From: Cinnamomum chago
Lineage: Eukaryota > Streptophyta > Magnoliopsida > Laurales > Lauraceae
Length of the DNA: 64,000 nucleotides
Assembly (NCBI GenBank): GCA_038049695.1
Contig: CP142460.1
Span: forward strand, 22,757,001-22,821,000
Direction: 5' to 3'
Below the pieces are notes generated by a model. That model did not search any database, had not been told where the DNA came from, and was given only the letters and a program-made list of their open reading frames with translations. Positions 43,422 to 53,664 of the stretch are shown piece after piece. Made by a program: the position numbers and the translations under genes. Numbering within the stretch: the stretch's first letter is position 1; each line of letters starts with the position of its first letter.

Positions 43422-44716
43422 CTAATGTCGATATTGAGTTCGAATGGGTAATCTAACCAATAGAAGCTTCAGTTGTTGCCTTTGTACCGACGGAGCATGA
43501 ACATTGACTATCCATTGGTGATCGCCGAAAATGAAGTCAATGTGAGGAACTTTAATTACGTGATCTGCTTGTGAAACTACTGGAACAATGGACTTGATTT
43601 CTGATGGCCCAATTGGATTTTCTGGAAGTGGTATGACAATTGGAACCATCGGATGTTCAATCTTCTCGCTAACTTGATCAGAGTATGCAATGTTTGTTTC
43701 TCCTTGTTCATCTTCAACCTTTTGCAGCTCTTGATTAAAATTGCCTTGAGCAATATTGTTTATACTCACGAAATCATCTTTGCCATGAACTTGCTCTTTG
43801 ATGTCGTCCTTGATGTCTTCTGGCTTCACTTGTGGCGCAGTCATGACTTCAGTTTCAATTGTTTGCTCTTTTTGTGACTTTTCTGTGGAAGGTGATGATG
43901 TAGACGAAGACAGGGCAGTTGAATTCATTGGAACAAGCATAACCCTTTTTTCCATTCAACAAAATGGTAGCTCTTTATCATGGTGCACTTTTCGATCATA
44001 AAGCCATGGATGTCCAAAAATAATATGAGCAATATTCATATGGATCACATCACACCAAATTTTGTCTTCATAATGGCCCATTTTGAATGATACCAAACAT
44101 CTATGAGTCACGGGGAGAGACCATGTGACTTGGTAGGGCTTAGGAAGCTTCTCAATTGGCCAATGAAGTTTGTCAATGACCTCCTGCATGACAAAATTCA
44201 TTGCACTACCATTGTCAATAATCAAATTAGCGGACTTGTTTTCGACTCTTATCCGTGTGTGGAATTTCTGAGCCTGGCTCCATTCTTCTTCTTCCTTTTC
44301 ATTTATGTATTGAGGAGTCGGCGAATGGCAATAGTAGGATTGTCTTCTCTTGAAAAAAGTCTTTCCACAATATGAGCTATTTGTCGACATTGTTGCCTGC
44401 GAGATCTGCACAGCATGCGCTCAACACGGATGGCTTCTAAGAATGCCTCTTGACTAGTTTTGCAATAATTTATATTTTCCAAGATGTCTGATCTCAAGCC
44501 TTGGACGTAACGAGCTAAATCATGTATCTCATCTTCCTCTAATTCGCATATGTCTTGCAACTCTCGAAATTGGCGGGTGTATTCATCAATTGTCAAGTCT
44601 TCATGCTTCAAATTAAGAAATTGCTCAAAGTAGAACTCATTCTCCAAATACCAATCTCCATATGTAAATGTATACCAAATTCTTTGAAGTGCAATTGAGC
44701 TCCCAAAAATCTTCAT
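43422..44716 (-). pseudogene. Composite left half: gag and retropepsin-like domain (E5)
   Basis: Gag runs from MKIFGSSIALQRIWYTF at 44716 through ENEFYFEQFLNLKHEDLTID, QFRELQDICELEEDEIHD, VQGLRSDILENINY and EAIRVERMLCRSRRQQ. A frameshift near 44305 leads into a protease-like domain (44300-43960): NLIIDNGSAMNFVM, KMGHYEDKIWCDVIHMNIAH and FGHPWLYDRKVHHDK. The catalytic triplet is DNG instead of DSG/DTG. A third open part (43955-43422) is an acidic linker with HPMVPIVIPLPENPIG and PHIDFIFGDHQW. Only about two frame breaks are seen in 1.3 kb. Confidence 0.78.
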
Positions 44717-44930
44717 ATTGACTTAAATCAAGAGGAAACACGAAGAGATAATATTTTTCTTTGAATGGACTAACCTGATTTTGGAGATCGCAGGTAAAAG
44801 CGGGTCACTGTTTGGAATTCGGATGATTTAAATATTGTTGCTTGATAGGCTAGACTAATGACACTCTGAATGAGTCAGATTGGAATTGGGCCCACATGAC
44901 CCAGGCCACAAATCTCTCAAGTACATCAAG
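44717..44930 (-). other. Composite left half: leader remnant and junction
   Basis: The leader of the minus-strand half shares GGCCTGGGTCA with the E2 leader and stops at about 44930, where plus-strand gag-tail sequence begins. No PBS or 5' LTR lies between the halves. Confidence 0.6.
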
Positions 44931-45144
44931 TTGTTGAGGTCCCTCACATTGACTTCATCTTCAGGGATCAACAATGGCAGCTTGTAGATTGCCTTCAAAT
45001 ATGGCAGATTCTACGATTGCAGTATCTCATGGGAAAAGCGCACATCCGAGCTAAATGCAGGCATGAGAAGAAACGAAAGAGCCACATAAACGAACGCACA
45101 TCAGGCACAAGATCACGGAAGCCCCTGTCCTACAACTTCCAGAT
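44931..45144 (+). pseudogene. Composite right half: gag tail joined to RT end
   Basis: VVEVPHIDFIFRDQQWQLVD is the PHIDFIFG motif near the gag end in E5. After KSHINERTSG a shift leads to HKITEAPVLQLPDFN, the last residues of a gypsy reverse transcriptase. The protease and nearly all RT are therefore deleted. Confidence 0.68.
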
Positions 45145-45574
45145 TTTAACAGTATTTGAAGTTGCTTGCAATGCTTCTCAGATCGGCATTAGAGGAGTTC
45201 TTAGCCAAGAAGGTCGCCCAATAGCATTTTTTAGCGAAAAACTCCTCGATGCCAAACGCAAATATTTTATTTATGATCTCGAATTCTACACCGTTGTGCA
45301 CGCATTGCGACATTGCCGTCATTACTTGGTTGGAAACGACTTTGTCTTATATTCCGATCACGAGGCATTGAAGCATATACAGTCACAACAGCATGTCAGT
45401 AATAGTCGCATTAAATGGAGCTCTTACCTTCAACAATTCACATTCAGTCTCCGCCATAAAGCTAGCAAAGAAAATCTGGTAACTGATGCTTTAAGTCGTC
45501 GAAAACATCTCCTCACTACTATGGCAGTCACTGTCACAGGTTTTGAGCAAATAAAGCAGAAGGTACACAAATGA
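45145..45574 (+). CDS. Composite right half: Ty3/gypsy RNase H
   Basis: An open frame covering EVACNASQIGIRGVLSQEG, RPIAFFSEKLLDAKRKY, YDLEFYTVVHALRHCRHYL, FVLYSDHEALKHIQSQ and HKASKENLVTDALSRR. The order and the D/E/D positions (ACNAS, where D is N; YDLEFY; YSDH; VTDALSR) are those of the gypsy RT-linked RNase H. The usual first catalytic Asp of the ACDAS motif is Asn here. It degrades RNA in RNA:DNA hybrids during reverse transcription. Confidence 0.85.
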
Positions 45575-46856
45575 CAAGGATTTCGGCACAATCTATGCGG
45601 ATTTTCTTAACGGCGACAAGCACAAGCACCCTCATTACAGCATACATGATAGATTCTTATTCCGATGTAACAAACTTTGCATCCCTGCTACTTCCATTCG
45701 AGAACATGTTGTTCGTGAATTGCATTCAGGAGGTTGTAGTGGTCATTTGGGACGTGACAAGACACTCGCTCTTGTGGATGATCATTTCTATTGGCCGCAC
45801 ATGAGAGTTCATGTTATCAGCATATGTTAAAGATGTCGCACCTGTCAATTGGCTAAAAGTAACAAGAAGAACATAGGTTTATATCATCCATTGCCTATTC
45901 CTAATGCACCATGGGAAAGTATGGATTTTGTGTTAGGAACTCCAAAGACCGCACAGAAAGTTGATTCCATCTTTGTTGTTGTTGATCGTTTTTCTAAAAT
46001 GGCACATTTCATACCATGCAACACAACATCTGATGCTTACAAGGTAGCTCAACTCTTCTTCAAAGAAGTTGTCCGTCTTCATGGTCTCCCCAAAACAATC
46101 GTTTCAGATCGTGACACTAAATTAATGAGTTACTTTTGGAAGACTTTATGGATGACAGCAAAAACAAAGCTTCACTTCTCTATTGCTTATCATCCGCAAA
46201 CTGATGGACAAACTGAAGTTGTTAATCGAAGCCTTGGACAGTTGTTACGATGCCTTGTACGTGATCATATCACAACATGGGACCAGATTCTACCTATGGC
46301 TAAATTTGGTTACAACAATTCAATTAATCGACCCACAGGCATCTCACCCTTTGAAGCAGTCACAGATGTTCGACCGCGCTTACCTATTGATCTTGTCCCC
46401 TTGCCTCTTGAAGCCCGCCCTTGTGCTGAAGCCAATAACTTCATTAAACACATGCAACAAATACATGATGAAGTTCAACGACATATTGCAGCTGGTAATG
46501 ACAGTTACAAGGCTCATGTTGACAAACGTCGTCGTTTTCTAGAGTATTCTGAAGGAGACATGGTTATGGTCCGTATTCATCCAGAAAGGTTACCGCCAGG
46601 CGCAAACAAGAAGTTACATCCGAGGAATACAGGTCCATTCAAAGTGTTGAAGAAGCTCAGTTCGAATGCATATACTCTCGAGTTGCCTTCTGATATTAGT
46701 ATCAGCCCCACCTTCAATGTTACCGATCTCACTCTCTATCGTGGGCATGAGAATGAGGACGATTCTGATGAGCAAATCATTACGTTACCAGCTGCTCCGC
46801 CACCGCTTGATAAAACCATTGATGTTCTTGATCACAGCTGCTCCGCCACCGCTTGA
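45575..46856 (+). CDS. Composite right half: chromovirus integrase
   Basis: The HHCC zinc-binding region (REHVVRELHSGGCSGHLG, CRTCQLAK) lies upstream of 45849 in another frame. From 45849 a 335-codon frame holds the catalytic core with the D-D-E set: SMDFVLG, IVSDRDTKLMS and YHPQTDGQTEVVNRSLGQLL. It continues with the GPF/Y-type block LHPRNTGPFKVLKKL and TFNVTDLTLYRG. All three catalytic acids are present. The frame ends early in a 46-bp duplication. It integrates the cDNA into the genome. Confidence 0.88.
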
Positions 46857-46881
46857 TAAAACCATTGATGTTCTTGATGAT
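46790..46881 (+). repeat. 46-bp tandem duplication in the integrase C-terminus
   Basis: AGCTGCTCCGCCACCGCTTG recurs at 46790 and 46836. The period of 46 is not a multiple of three, so the copy shifts the frame and separates the integrase from the chromodomain. Confidence 0.93.
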
Positions 46882-47060
46882 CAGATTGTTTCTACTTGTC
46901 GCAGCGGATTTCAGAAGTTCCTTGTTCGTTGGCAAAATCGGCCCGTCTCCAATGCTACTTGGATTACTGCTACCAACTTCCAGCGTCTGAATCCAGATCT
47001 TTATGAGCACTATCAAGCGATTAACTCGCCGGAGTCGAGTTATTTCAAGCCGGGGAGAGT
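46857..47060 (+). pseudogene. Composite right half: chromodomain and polyprotein end
   Basis: IVSTCRSGFQKFLVRWQNRP and VSNATWITATNFQRL form a chromodomain (FLVRWxxRP..ATWI), which defines chromoviruses and may target insertion to marked chromatin. It ends YEHYQAINSPESSYFKPG then RVDAV, running into the purine tract GCCGGGGAGAG and the LTR start. Confidence 0.82.
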
Positions 47061-47445
47061 TGATGCAGTCTGATCCCTATCCAAGACAAGGACCCGCAAG
47101 CATTGATGGACCCAGTTGATGGGGTCCACATGTGCCCACGTTTCCTGATTTTCTAGATTAGTTATATTCCTTAGTTTGCTTGCTTTCTAATTCTAGATTA
47201 GTAATTGTTAATTAGGATTAGTAGTTTTCCTTAATAGTAAGAATATTGCTCTTATACATAGAAGAGCCTCTATTGTAATAAACATGCTTTCAATTAATCA
47301 ACAGATTTCTCTGAGTTTGCTCAAGTGAGTTTATGGATTTTCTTATGGCTTCGTTTGTGCCCTAGTGGCTGGAATCCAGCTTGGATTCGATCAATCCTTC
47401 GGGAGATTGATCTATCAACCCGATCGCGGATCTTTGGCTGCGTCA
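47061..47445 (+). repeat. Composite element, right LTR
   Basis: 385 bp from TGATGCAGTCTGATCCC to CTTTGGCTGCGTCA; reverse-complement homologue of 42820-43206. Confidence 0.87.
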
Positions 47446-48036
47446 ATTTGTAGCAAGAAAGATATTCTAAGGGATAATTCCAAGTGGTCAGCTAATGAAC
47501 TAGCTGGAAAAGAAAGGTGGGAAAGAGCCATACCTAATGTTCAGCAAAAGCATGAGACTTACTAAATGCAAAAAAAAAAAAAAAAAAAAATGAAGATAGC
47601 TTGGCTGGTAGGGAAATGACCATGCTTTCATTCAGTGATCTGATTAAGTCTTGTCCCTTTGAAATGAAGTTCTTGGAGCTTTTCTTTTCTCTAAAGATAC
47701 AGATGTTGGGTAGGATCCAGACTGCAAGGACAATGTGCGTAAGATAAGTGTCCCCTTGCATGGTTTGGATGGAAGCACCACCATAGGTATCGAGAGGGTT
47801 GGAGAGGCGCCTCAGGTCACAAAGGAGAGCATGTAGAAATCTTGTCTCGAGTATGTCTTTACAAGTAGAAAGTCCCGAGTTTGTAAATGGAGAGCTTGAG
47901 CTAGAGATTATAGGTGATACATATTCAGTCCCGGTAAGAGAAGACATGAAGAGGAACTCGCTTAGGGAGGTAAACCATATTTGTGAATTCAGTTCATTTT
48001 GGCTGAAACAGCTGAATAATTTCGGTTTGGAGTGAT
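47446..48036 (+). pseudogene. LINE ORF1-like remnant, right part
   Basis: SKKDILRDNSKWSANELAGK and, after an A-run at 47571-47590, RNLVSSMSLQVESPEFVNGE, LELEIIGDTYSVPVREDM resemble the region behind the RRM in plant LINE ORF1. The assignment rests on general pattern and position. Confidence 0.42.
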
Positions 48037-48165
48037 CCGAACCAAACACAACCTAAAAAAAAATCAGTCTGGATTTGGGACCATTTCAGCCGAAATCTAA
48101 GGTTTATGGAATGGAACCCTGATTTTGGACGAAATTGTTGAAATCTAGGATTTCAGCCCTTACAG

Positions 48166-48193
48166 AGAGAGAGAGAGTCTAGATTTCAGCCCT

Positions 48194-48226
<33 letters not shown>
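48166..48226. repeat. GA microsatellite with a duplicated spacer
   Basis: Two GA runs separated by TCTAGATTTCAGCCCTTA, which also precedes the first run, so the unit was duplicated. Confidence 0.9.
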
Positions 48227-48227
<1 letters not shown>

Positions 48228-48236
48228 AGGAACCGG

Positions 48237-48685
48237 TTGCAGAAAAAAATAGAAGGTATGAAAGAAAGAAAGGACCTATCATCTGTCACAGGTATTATAC
48301 CTTTACATAGTGTAATAGGAAGATCAAGATCAGACTCTGGAGGGATAGAATCAGTACCTGGATCAGGGGTGTCCACTGGTGATGTGCCAGATGAAAACCA
48401 TGGTCTAGTCTTCTTTTTCATGGAGTAAACCTGCACTGGTTTTTCTAAGTCATCTGGCCATATGTGTCTCCTTGGACTCTAATTTACTTCTTCTTTATCT
48501 GCTTCATTTGGAGGATCTCAAATTTCATGATCACCATTTTCGCTGACCTTTTTCCTGGAAATTTCCTTCTTAGTAGTAGGATTTTGGTAAGATGGTGGAG
48601 GTATTGGTTGGTTAAGAGGAAGAAGCTCCCCTTAACTCCTTGCCTGTTCACTTTCCTTACTCTTTAAAGGATAATAAGGAACATT
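48237..48685 (-). pseudogene. Copia integrase-RT linker
   Basis: VPYYPLKSKESE follows the MITE site, then VQVYSMKKKTRPWFSS, TSPVDTPDPGTDS and SDLDLPITLCKGIIPV, the proline/serine-rich linker just before copia RT (DLDLPIALRKG). It ends at the GA repeat. Confidence 0.72.
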
Positions 48686-48693
48686 TTCATGAA

Positions 48694-49058
48694 CATGGCT
48701 CAAAATAATGCGTAGCGGCCACATTATCAGTCGTAGCGGTTGAGACCACTACGCTATTTTGAAAATAGCAGCACTACGGTCTAAAGCATAACAGAGCCAA
48801 GCAGTTTAAATTTAAAACACTAGTTTTCCAATTTCTTCTCCTCAATAGCCTTTCCTAGAGTTTTCTCTAGCCTTGTAGGTTCCAAATCACTAAAAAAGCA
48901 CAAGATTGAATGCTTCACAAGATTTAAATTTTTTTGACCACTTAAAAAATTCACACCACTACACTGCTACATATCGCCGTAACCACAACGTATCGCCCGC
49001 TACGTATCATTTTGGCCACTTGCTGTTACGCCCACCACAACCACTATTTTGATCCGTG
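48694..49058. mobile_element. hAT MITE 2 (365 bp)
   Basis: Flanked by a perfect 8-bp duplication TTCATGAA (48686-48693 and 49059-49066). TIRs CATGGCTCAAAATAATGCG and, on the other strand, CACGGATCAAAATAGTGG. Subterminal GTAGCGG/CCGCTAC and TATCGCC words match the 52333-60633 element and MITE 1. No coding capacity. Confidence 0.88.
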
Positions 49059-49066
49059 TTCATGAA

Positions 49067-50155
49067 ACAACACATCCATAGTAACAAATATCTTATTTTT
49101 CTCAAGAGAGTAGCACTTGTATCCCTTTTGAGTACTCAGATATCCAACAAAAATGCATCTTACAGCCTTTGGATCCAGCTTACAACGATGCCATTGCAGA
49201 ACGTGCACAAAATAGGTACATCCAAACACTTTTTGGAGGAACCATAAATGGTTGAACTTCTGGGACTAAGGCATATAAAGGACTTTTTCCTCCTAACACT
49301 TTAGATGGCATGCCATTGATAAGAAATGCAGTAGTCAATACACCATCTGACCAGTATGTCTTAGGAACATTCATTTCTATCATTTGAGGCCTGCCACTTG
49401 CAAGTTGCAATAGATGTCTATTTTTTATGTTCAGCAACTCCATTCTATTCAATAGTATACGGAGATGATGTTTGAGACTCAATTCCTTTTTCTAACGTAA
49501 AAGACTGAAAATCCAAGGAGATATACTCTTCACCGTTATCAAACCTCAATACTTTAATTTTCCTGTCAAACTTATTCTCAACCCTTTCATGGAAAACTTG
49601 GAAGATGGGTAATACTTCATTTTATTTTATTTTCATGAGGTATACCCATGTGCGCCTAGTAGCATCATCAATAAATGTAACAAAATATTTATGTCCATAG
49701 TCCATACACAGATGTAAGAAGAGCACACCACACATCGGAATGAATTAAATTTTTATTAATGCTGACTAAATAAGTGTTTCTACATTGTTTGACATATTGA
49801 CGAGCCTCACAATTTAACTCTCTAATATCATATCCAATATCTAAAAATAGAAAAACTCCTAAGACTTTGTAGTGGTGCATGACATAGTCGTCAATACCAG
49901 AACAGTCTTTTCTCTTTTTGTTGATGATTGAAATGCTCTTAGCTCCCTTCCTGTAGCTTCAAGAATGTATAGATAATTGCTTTCACAACCACCACCAATC
50001 GTTGGCCCCATCCTCAGGTCCCAAAAACACACAATGAGATGGAAGAAGGTAACCGAACAGTTATAATTTTTTGTTAGAGAGCTAACAGAGACAAGATTAA
50101 ACGGAAAATTGTGGGACATGTAAAACAGATGACAATGACAAATTAGGCAAAGCAT
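49067..50155 (-). pseudogene. Copia pre-integrase and integrase
   Basis: FNLVSVSSLTKNYNCSVTFF and LRMGPTIGGG precede ARQYVKQCRNTYLVSINKN and LIHSDVWC. After a frame break come ERVEN-type core remains, QMIEMNVPKTYWSDGVLTTA, FLINGMPSKVLGGKSPLY, then DPKAVRCIFVGYLSTQKGYK and VTMDVLFHEH. Four or more frame breaks. MITE 2 is inserted right after FHEH. Confidence 0.78.
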
Positions 50156-51004
50156 TAATGGATCCTTCCCTGGCTACCTGTGTAATGGTACCATCAGCAA
50201 TCCTAACACTACCATGTGAGGTCTCAGCATATAAATGAAAGTTAGATTGCATCCCCGTCACATGATCTGTGGCATCTGATTCAATTAGTCAGGTGGGAGT
50301 AGATGAGGAAGAAGCCAAAGTAGTAGAATTATGGAAATTAGTAGTAACCATAGTACCATACCAACTGAGGATGATGAATTCCCTCCTAATGTATGAAGTC
50401 TCTCACATAAGATCACTAGCTCTTCTTTCAAGTTTTGTGATTCATCTTTACCCATAACTTGTCCTTGATCACTACTATTAGCACCCCATCTATTAGATTC
50501 TGTGGGGATGCAATAGCATTACGAAAGTCACCAGGTTTGCCCACGAGATCCCAACATGTTTCACGGGTGTGTCTGCTTTTCTCACAATGTGTATAATAGA
50601 GTCTATCCCCATCAACATTGGTCTGTCTACCACGACCACGATCACAGCCACCCATTGGGGCACCTCGGTCTCCACCACCAACTGTAGTATTGCCAACCAA
50701 GGCAGACTGATCAAAAGAATTGAGTAAGTCTTAACTGACAAAACTCTTTTGCGATTCTCCTCTAGTTGAAGGAAAGCGAATATTGTTCCAATTGTTGGTA
50801 GGGGATATTGACTAGCACTTGAGCAAATACAGTCTCATATTCTAGATTTATCCCGCTCAAAAGTTCAAAGATGTGTTGTTCCTCTGACTGCTTTGCTTGT
50901 TACTTTGCACTGCATGGTTCAATTGGCCCATACACTTCTAATTCACACCACGGGGCTCCAAACTTGGAATAGCATTTCCAATAGAGATCTCCCTATTTAA
51001 AGGC
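50156..51004 (-). pseudogene. Copia gag C-terminus with zinc knuckle
   Basis: EEQHIFELLSGINLEYETV is the conserved gag block (RxxxFLxGLNxxFxxV). THCEKSRHTRETCWDLVGKP resembles a CCHC knuckle (CxxCxxxxHxxxxCW). Protease remains run into NLVSVSSLTKNYNCSV at about 50080. Confidence 0.72.
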
Positions 51005-51081
51005 TGCAATTTCTTTTGTCAACTCAAAAGCCTACGACAAGGTACCTAGAGATTTAATTTGGTGGGTTTTAAATAAAAGAA

Positions 51082-51452
51082 ATGTTCCAAGAGGTTATAT
51101 TGAAATTATTAAAGACATGTGAAGGAGCAATAACAATTGTAAGAACTACTTGTGGAGAGACAGGGGAGTTCCCAGTGACTATAGGTTTGCATCAGGGGTC
51201 AGCCCTAAGCCCTTATCTCTTTGCACTGATTATGTATCGTAACTGCTCATATACAAGAAGAGGTACCTTGGTGCATGTTATTTGTAGATGATATTGTGTT
51301 GGTAGACGAATCAAGAGATGGTGTGAATACAAAACTCGAGAGATGGCGGGAGGCTTTAGAATCCAAAGGCTTTAAAATAAGCCGTACAAAGACGGAATAT
51401 ATGGTTTGTAACTTCAGTAAGCATATGGAAAGGGGAAAGGGCTGAAACTACT
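51082..51452 (+). pseudogene. RTE reverse transcriptase, core remnant
   Basis: YIEIIKDMCEGAITIVR (an upstream part lies in another frame), [25 protein letters not shown], then after a shift the region equivalent to [11 protein letters not shown] (51275-51310). The YADD/FADD position falls where the frame changes, so activity is lost. Confidence 0.8.
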
Positions 51453-52079
51453 GTGAGAATTGAAGACCATGAGATACAACAAAGTGATTCTTTCCGCTAC
51501 CTTGGCTCTATAATTAGTAAGGATGGGGAGATTGATGGAGATGTCAAGCATAGGATTAAAGCGGGATGGTTGAAGTGGAGAATTGCTTCGGGAGTGCTTT
51601 GTGACCGACGAATGCCAATAAGATTGAAGGGGAAATTTTATAGGACAGCGATTAAACTAACTATAACCTATGAAGCAGAATGTTGGCCAATCAAGAAGCA
51701 ACATATGCACAAAATGGATGTAGCAGAGATGAGAATGTTGCGGTGGATGTGTGGTAAAACGAGGAATGATAGAATTAGAAATGAGCGCTTTCAAGAGCAT
51801 TTAAGGCAAGCAACAATAGGGGATAAAATTAAAGGAACTCGTTTAAGATGGTTTGGGCATGTCCAACGTAGGCCGGTAACGGCGCCGATAAGGAAAAGTT
51901 TGGCTATGAAGGTTAATGGCCCACCAAGGGTAAGGGGTAGGCCTAAGAGGACGTGGATGGAGGTAGTAAAGAAAGATATGAAAAAGTGTAACTTATCTGA
52001 GGATTTGGCTCAAGATAGATCAGAATGGAAAAACAGAATTCGTATAGCCGACCCCAACATAGTTGGGACAAGGCTTTGA
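51453..52079 (+). CDS. RTE ORF C-terminal region, open
   Basis: 208 codons: SFRYLGSIISKDGEIDGDVK, HRIKAGWLKWRIASGVLCDR, KLKGKFYRTAIK, MRMLRWMCGKTRNDRIRNER, TRLRWFGHVQRRPVTAP and RPKRTWMEVVKKDMKKCNLS, ending ADPNIVGTRL and stop. This is the highly conserved RTE thumb/C-terminal region. It is open although the rest of the element is lost, which suggests a recent insertion. Confidence 0.85.
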   Translation: MRIEDHEIQQSDSFRYLGSIISKDGEIDGDVKHRIKAGWLKWRIASGVLCDRRMPIRLKGKFYRTAIKLTITYEAECWPIKKQHMHKMDVAEMRMLRWMCGKTRNDRIRNERFQEHLRQATIGDKIKGTRLRWFGHVQRRPVTAPIRKSLAMKVNGPPRVRGRPKRTWMEVVKKDMKKCNLSEDLAQDRSEWKNRIRIADPNIVGTRL

Positions 52080-52102
52080 TGATAATGATGATGATGCGGT
52101 CT

Positions 52103-52332
52103 CAATAGATTCCCACAATTCTTTCGGTTAGTCGCACTATTTAAAACTTTTGGCTATGCTTTCCTCCATTGAGTTGAGAACTCAAATCATTATCAACATG
52201 TTCTCAGATTCCCAATCAGTGTATTTTGGATTTGTGCTTGAGGCTCCTTAATGCTACAATTAATATAGCCTACCCACTTAGGGCCTCTGATTGCCATTTT
52301 AGTATAGTAGACCCAATCTTTGTAGTTTTTTC
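52103..52332 (-). pseudogene. Copia gag, N-terminal part
   Basis: KNYKDWVYYTKMAIRGPKWV and GYINCSIKEPQAQIQN match the start of copia gag (UBN2-like). It is cut upstream at 52332 by the hAT element and downstream by the RTE LINE. Confidence 0.68.
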
Positions 52333-52819
52333 CAGGGATGAAAATATTGGCCGCTACACTACCATATATCGACCGTGGCGGCAATTTTTTGAAAAAAGCG
52401 CGATATGCGTTGTATCAGCCGCTACGCGATACATTCTACCACGCAACGTGGCGGCCGGCACGTAGCGGGGGTGTTTAAAAACACCCCCTGACGACCCATT
52501 TTCACTTTCCTCTTTCTTTTTCACCTCTTTCACTCATTCTTCTTGCTGTAAAAACCTCCCAAGTGCTGTAAATCAAGATTTGAGCACAAGATCCACCACA
52601 ACAAACATCAAAACAAGGAAATAATCAAACACAAGTTAGTGAGACAAGATCCAAGCTTCCATTAAATCCATTCCTTCTTCATCAAGATTCTAGGCATGTT
52701 CTTTCTTTTAGATTTTTTGGAGTTGACTTTTGAGATCATCAATTCATCTCTCTAACTACTATAAATTCTTCCTTGTCTTGTAATATTGTTTGATCTATGT
52801 TTTCCTTTGATGATGCACA

Positions 52820-53510
52820 CAATTTTTATTTATTTTTTTGGCTATTTTTTATTTTCGGATTTATTTATTTTTTGAAAAAAAAAGGTGAATACTCATTGAC
52901 AACCAATGAAACAACTTGGAAATTGCTTGTAAATGATAAATCTATATTTCCCATAGATCAATCCACCAATACTTGAATGTTTATTGATTTTTCTCTATTT
53001 TTTATTTTCGGATTTATTTATTTTTTGGAAAAAAAAATGTGAATACTCATTGACAACCCATGAAACCACTTGAAAATGCATTCTAAATGATAGATCTATG
53101 TTTCCCATAGATCAATCCATCAATACTTGAATGTTTATTGATTTTTTCTCTATTTTTTATTTTCGAATTTATTTATTTTTTGAAAAAAAAATGTGAATAC
53201 TCAAGGAAAACCCATGAAACCACTTGGAAATGCATTATAAATGATAGATCTATGTTTCCCATATATCAATCCTCACTAATTGAATGTTTATTGATTTTTC
53301 TCTCTTTTTTATTTTCGGATTTATTTATTTTTTTTAAAAAAAAATGTGCATACTCATGGACAACCCATGAAACCACTTGGAAATGCATTGTAAATGATAG
53401 ATCTATGTTTCCCAAAGATCAATCCATCACTACTTGAATGTTTATTGATTTTTCTCTATTTTTTATTTTCGGATTTATTTATTTTTTGAAAAAATATTGA
53501 TACTTTAAGT
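52820..53510 (+). repeat. 154-bp minisatellite in the hAT 5' region
   Basis: About 4.5 units of 153-154 bp, each with TTTTTTATTTTCGGATTTAT, ATGTGAATACTCATTGACAA and AGATCTATGTTTCCCATAG. The phrase TTGAATGTTTATTG recurs at 52973, 53127, 53280 and 53434. Units differ at several positions. Confidence 0.93.
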
Positions 53511-53664
53511 AATGAAATACCAATTAAATGTCAAGAGAATGATTCCTAAGCATTAGATATATATTTCCTTTAACATGTTTATTTTTTTTTTTTAACATAC
53601 TACTTGTTCATATTTATAGCCAGTCAGGTATTCAGTTTATTTGTCTGTCAATTGATAAGTTAAA

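Larger units (their letters stand above)
42820..47445. mobile_element. Composite chromovirus with outward, inverted LTRs
   Basis: The left LTR (42820-43206) is in minus orientation with minus-strand gag-protease; the right LTR (47061-47445) is in plus orientation with plus-strand RT end, RNase H, integrase and chromodomain. The halves meet head to head near 44930. The flanking bases are CTTTG (42815-42819) and ATTTG (47446-47450), consistent with a single insertion and one later change. The two LTRs are related and of equal size (387 and 385 bp). Confidence 0.68.
51005..52102 (+). mobile_element. RTE-type LINE, 5'-truncated
   Basis: The RT second half through the 3' end. It is inserted in the copia gag with possible imperfect duplication (CAATAGAGATCTCCC left, CAATAGATTCCC right). 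The 3' end carries the RTE hallmark of a trinucleotide tail, here ATG units at 52075-52095. Confidence 0.82.

Noticed and set aside
47534..48049. 171-codon minus-strand frame
   Set aside because: Reverse-strand shadow of the LINE ORF1-like remnant; includes the translated A-run as poly-Phe.
49044..49247. Plus-strand open frame across the copia integrase
   Set aside because: Shadow of the minus-strand integrase frame, which carries the recognisable motifs.
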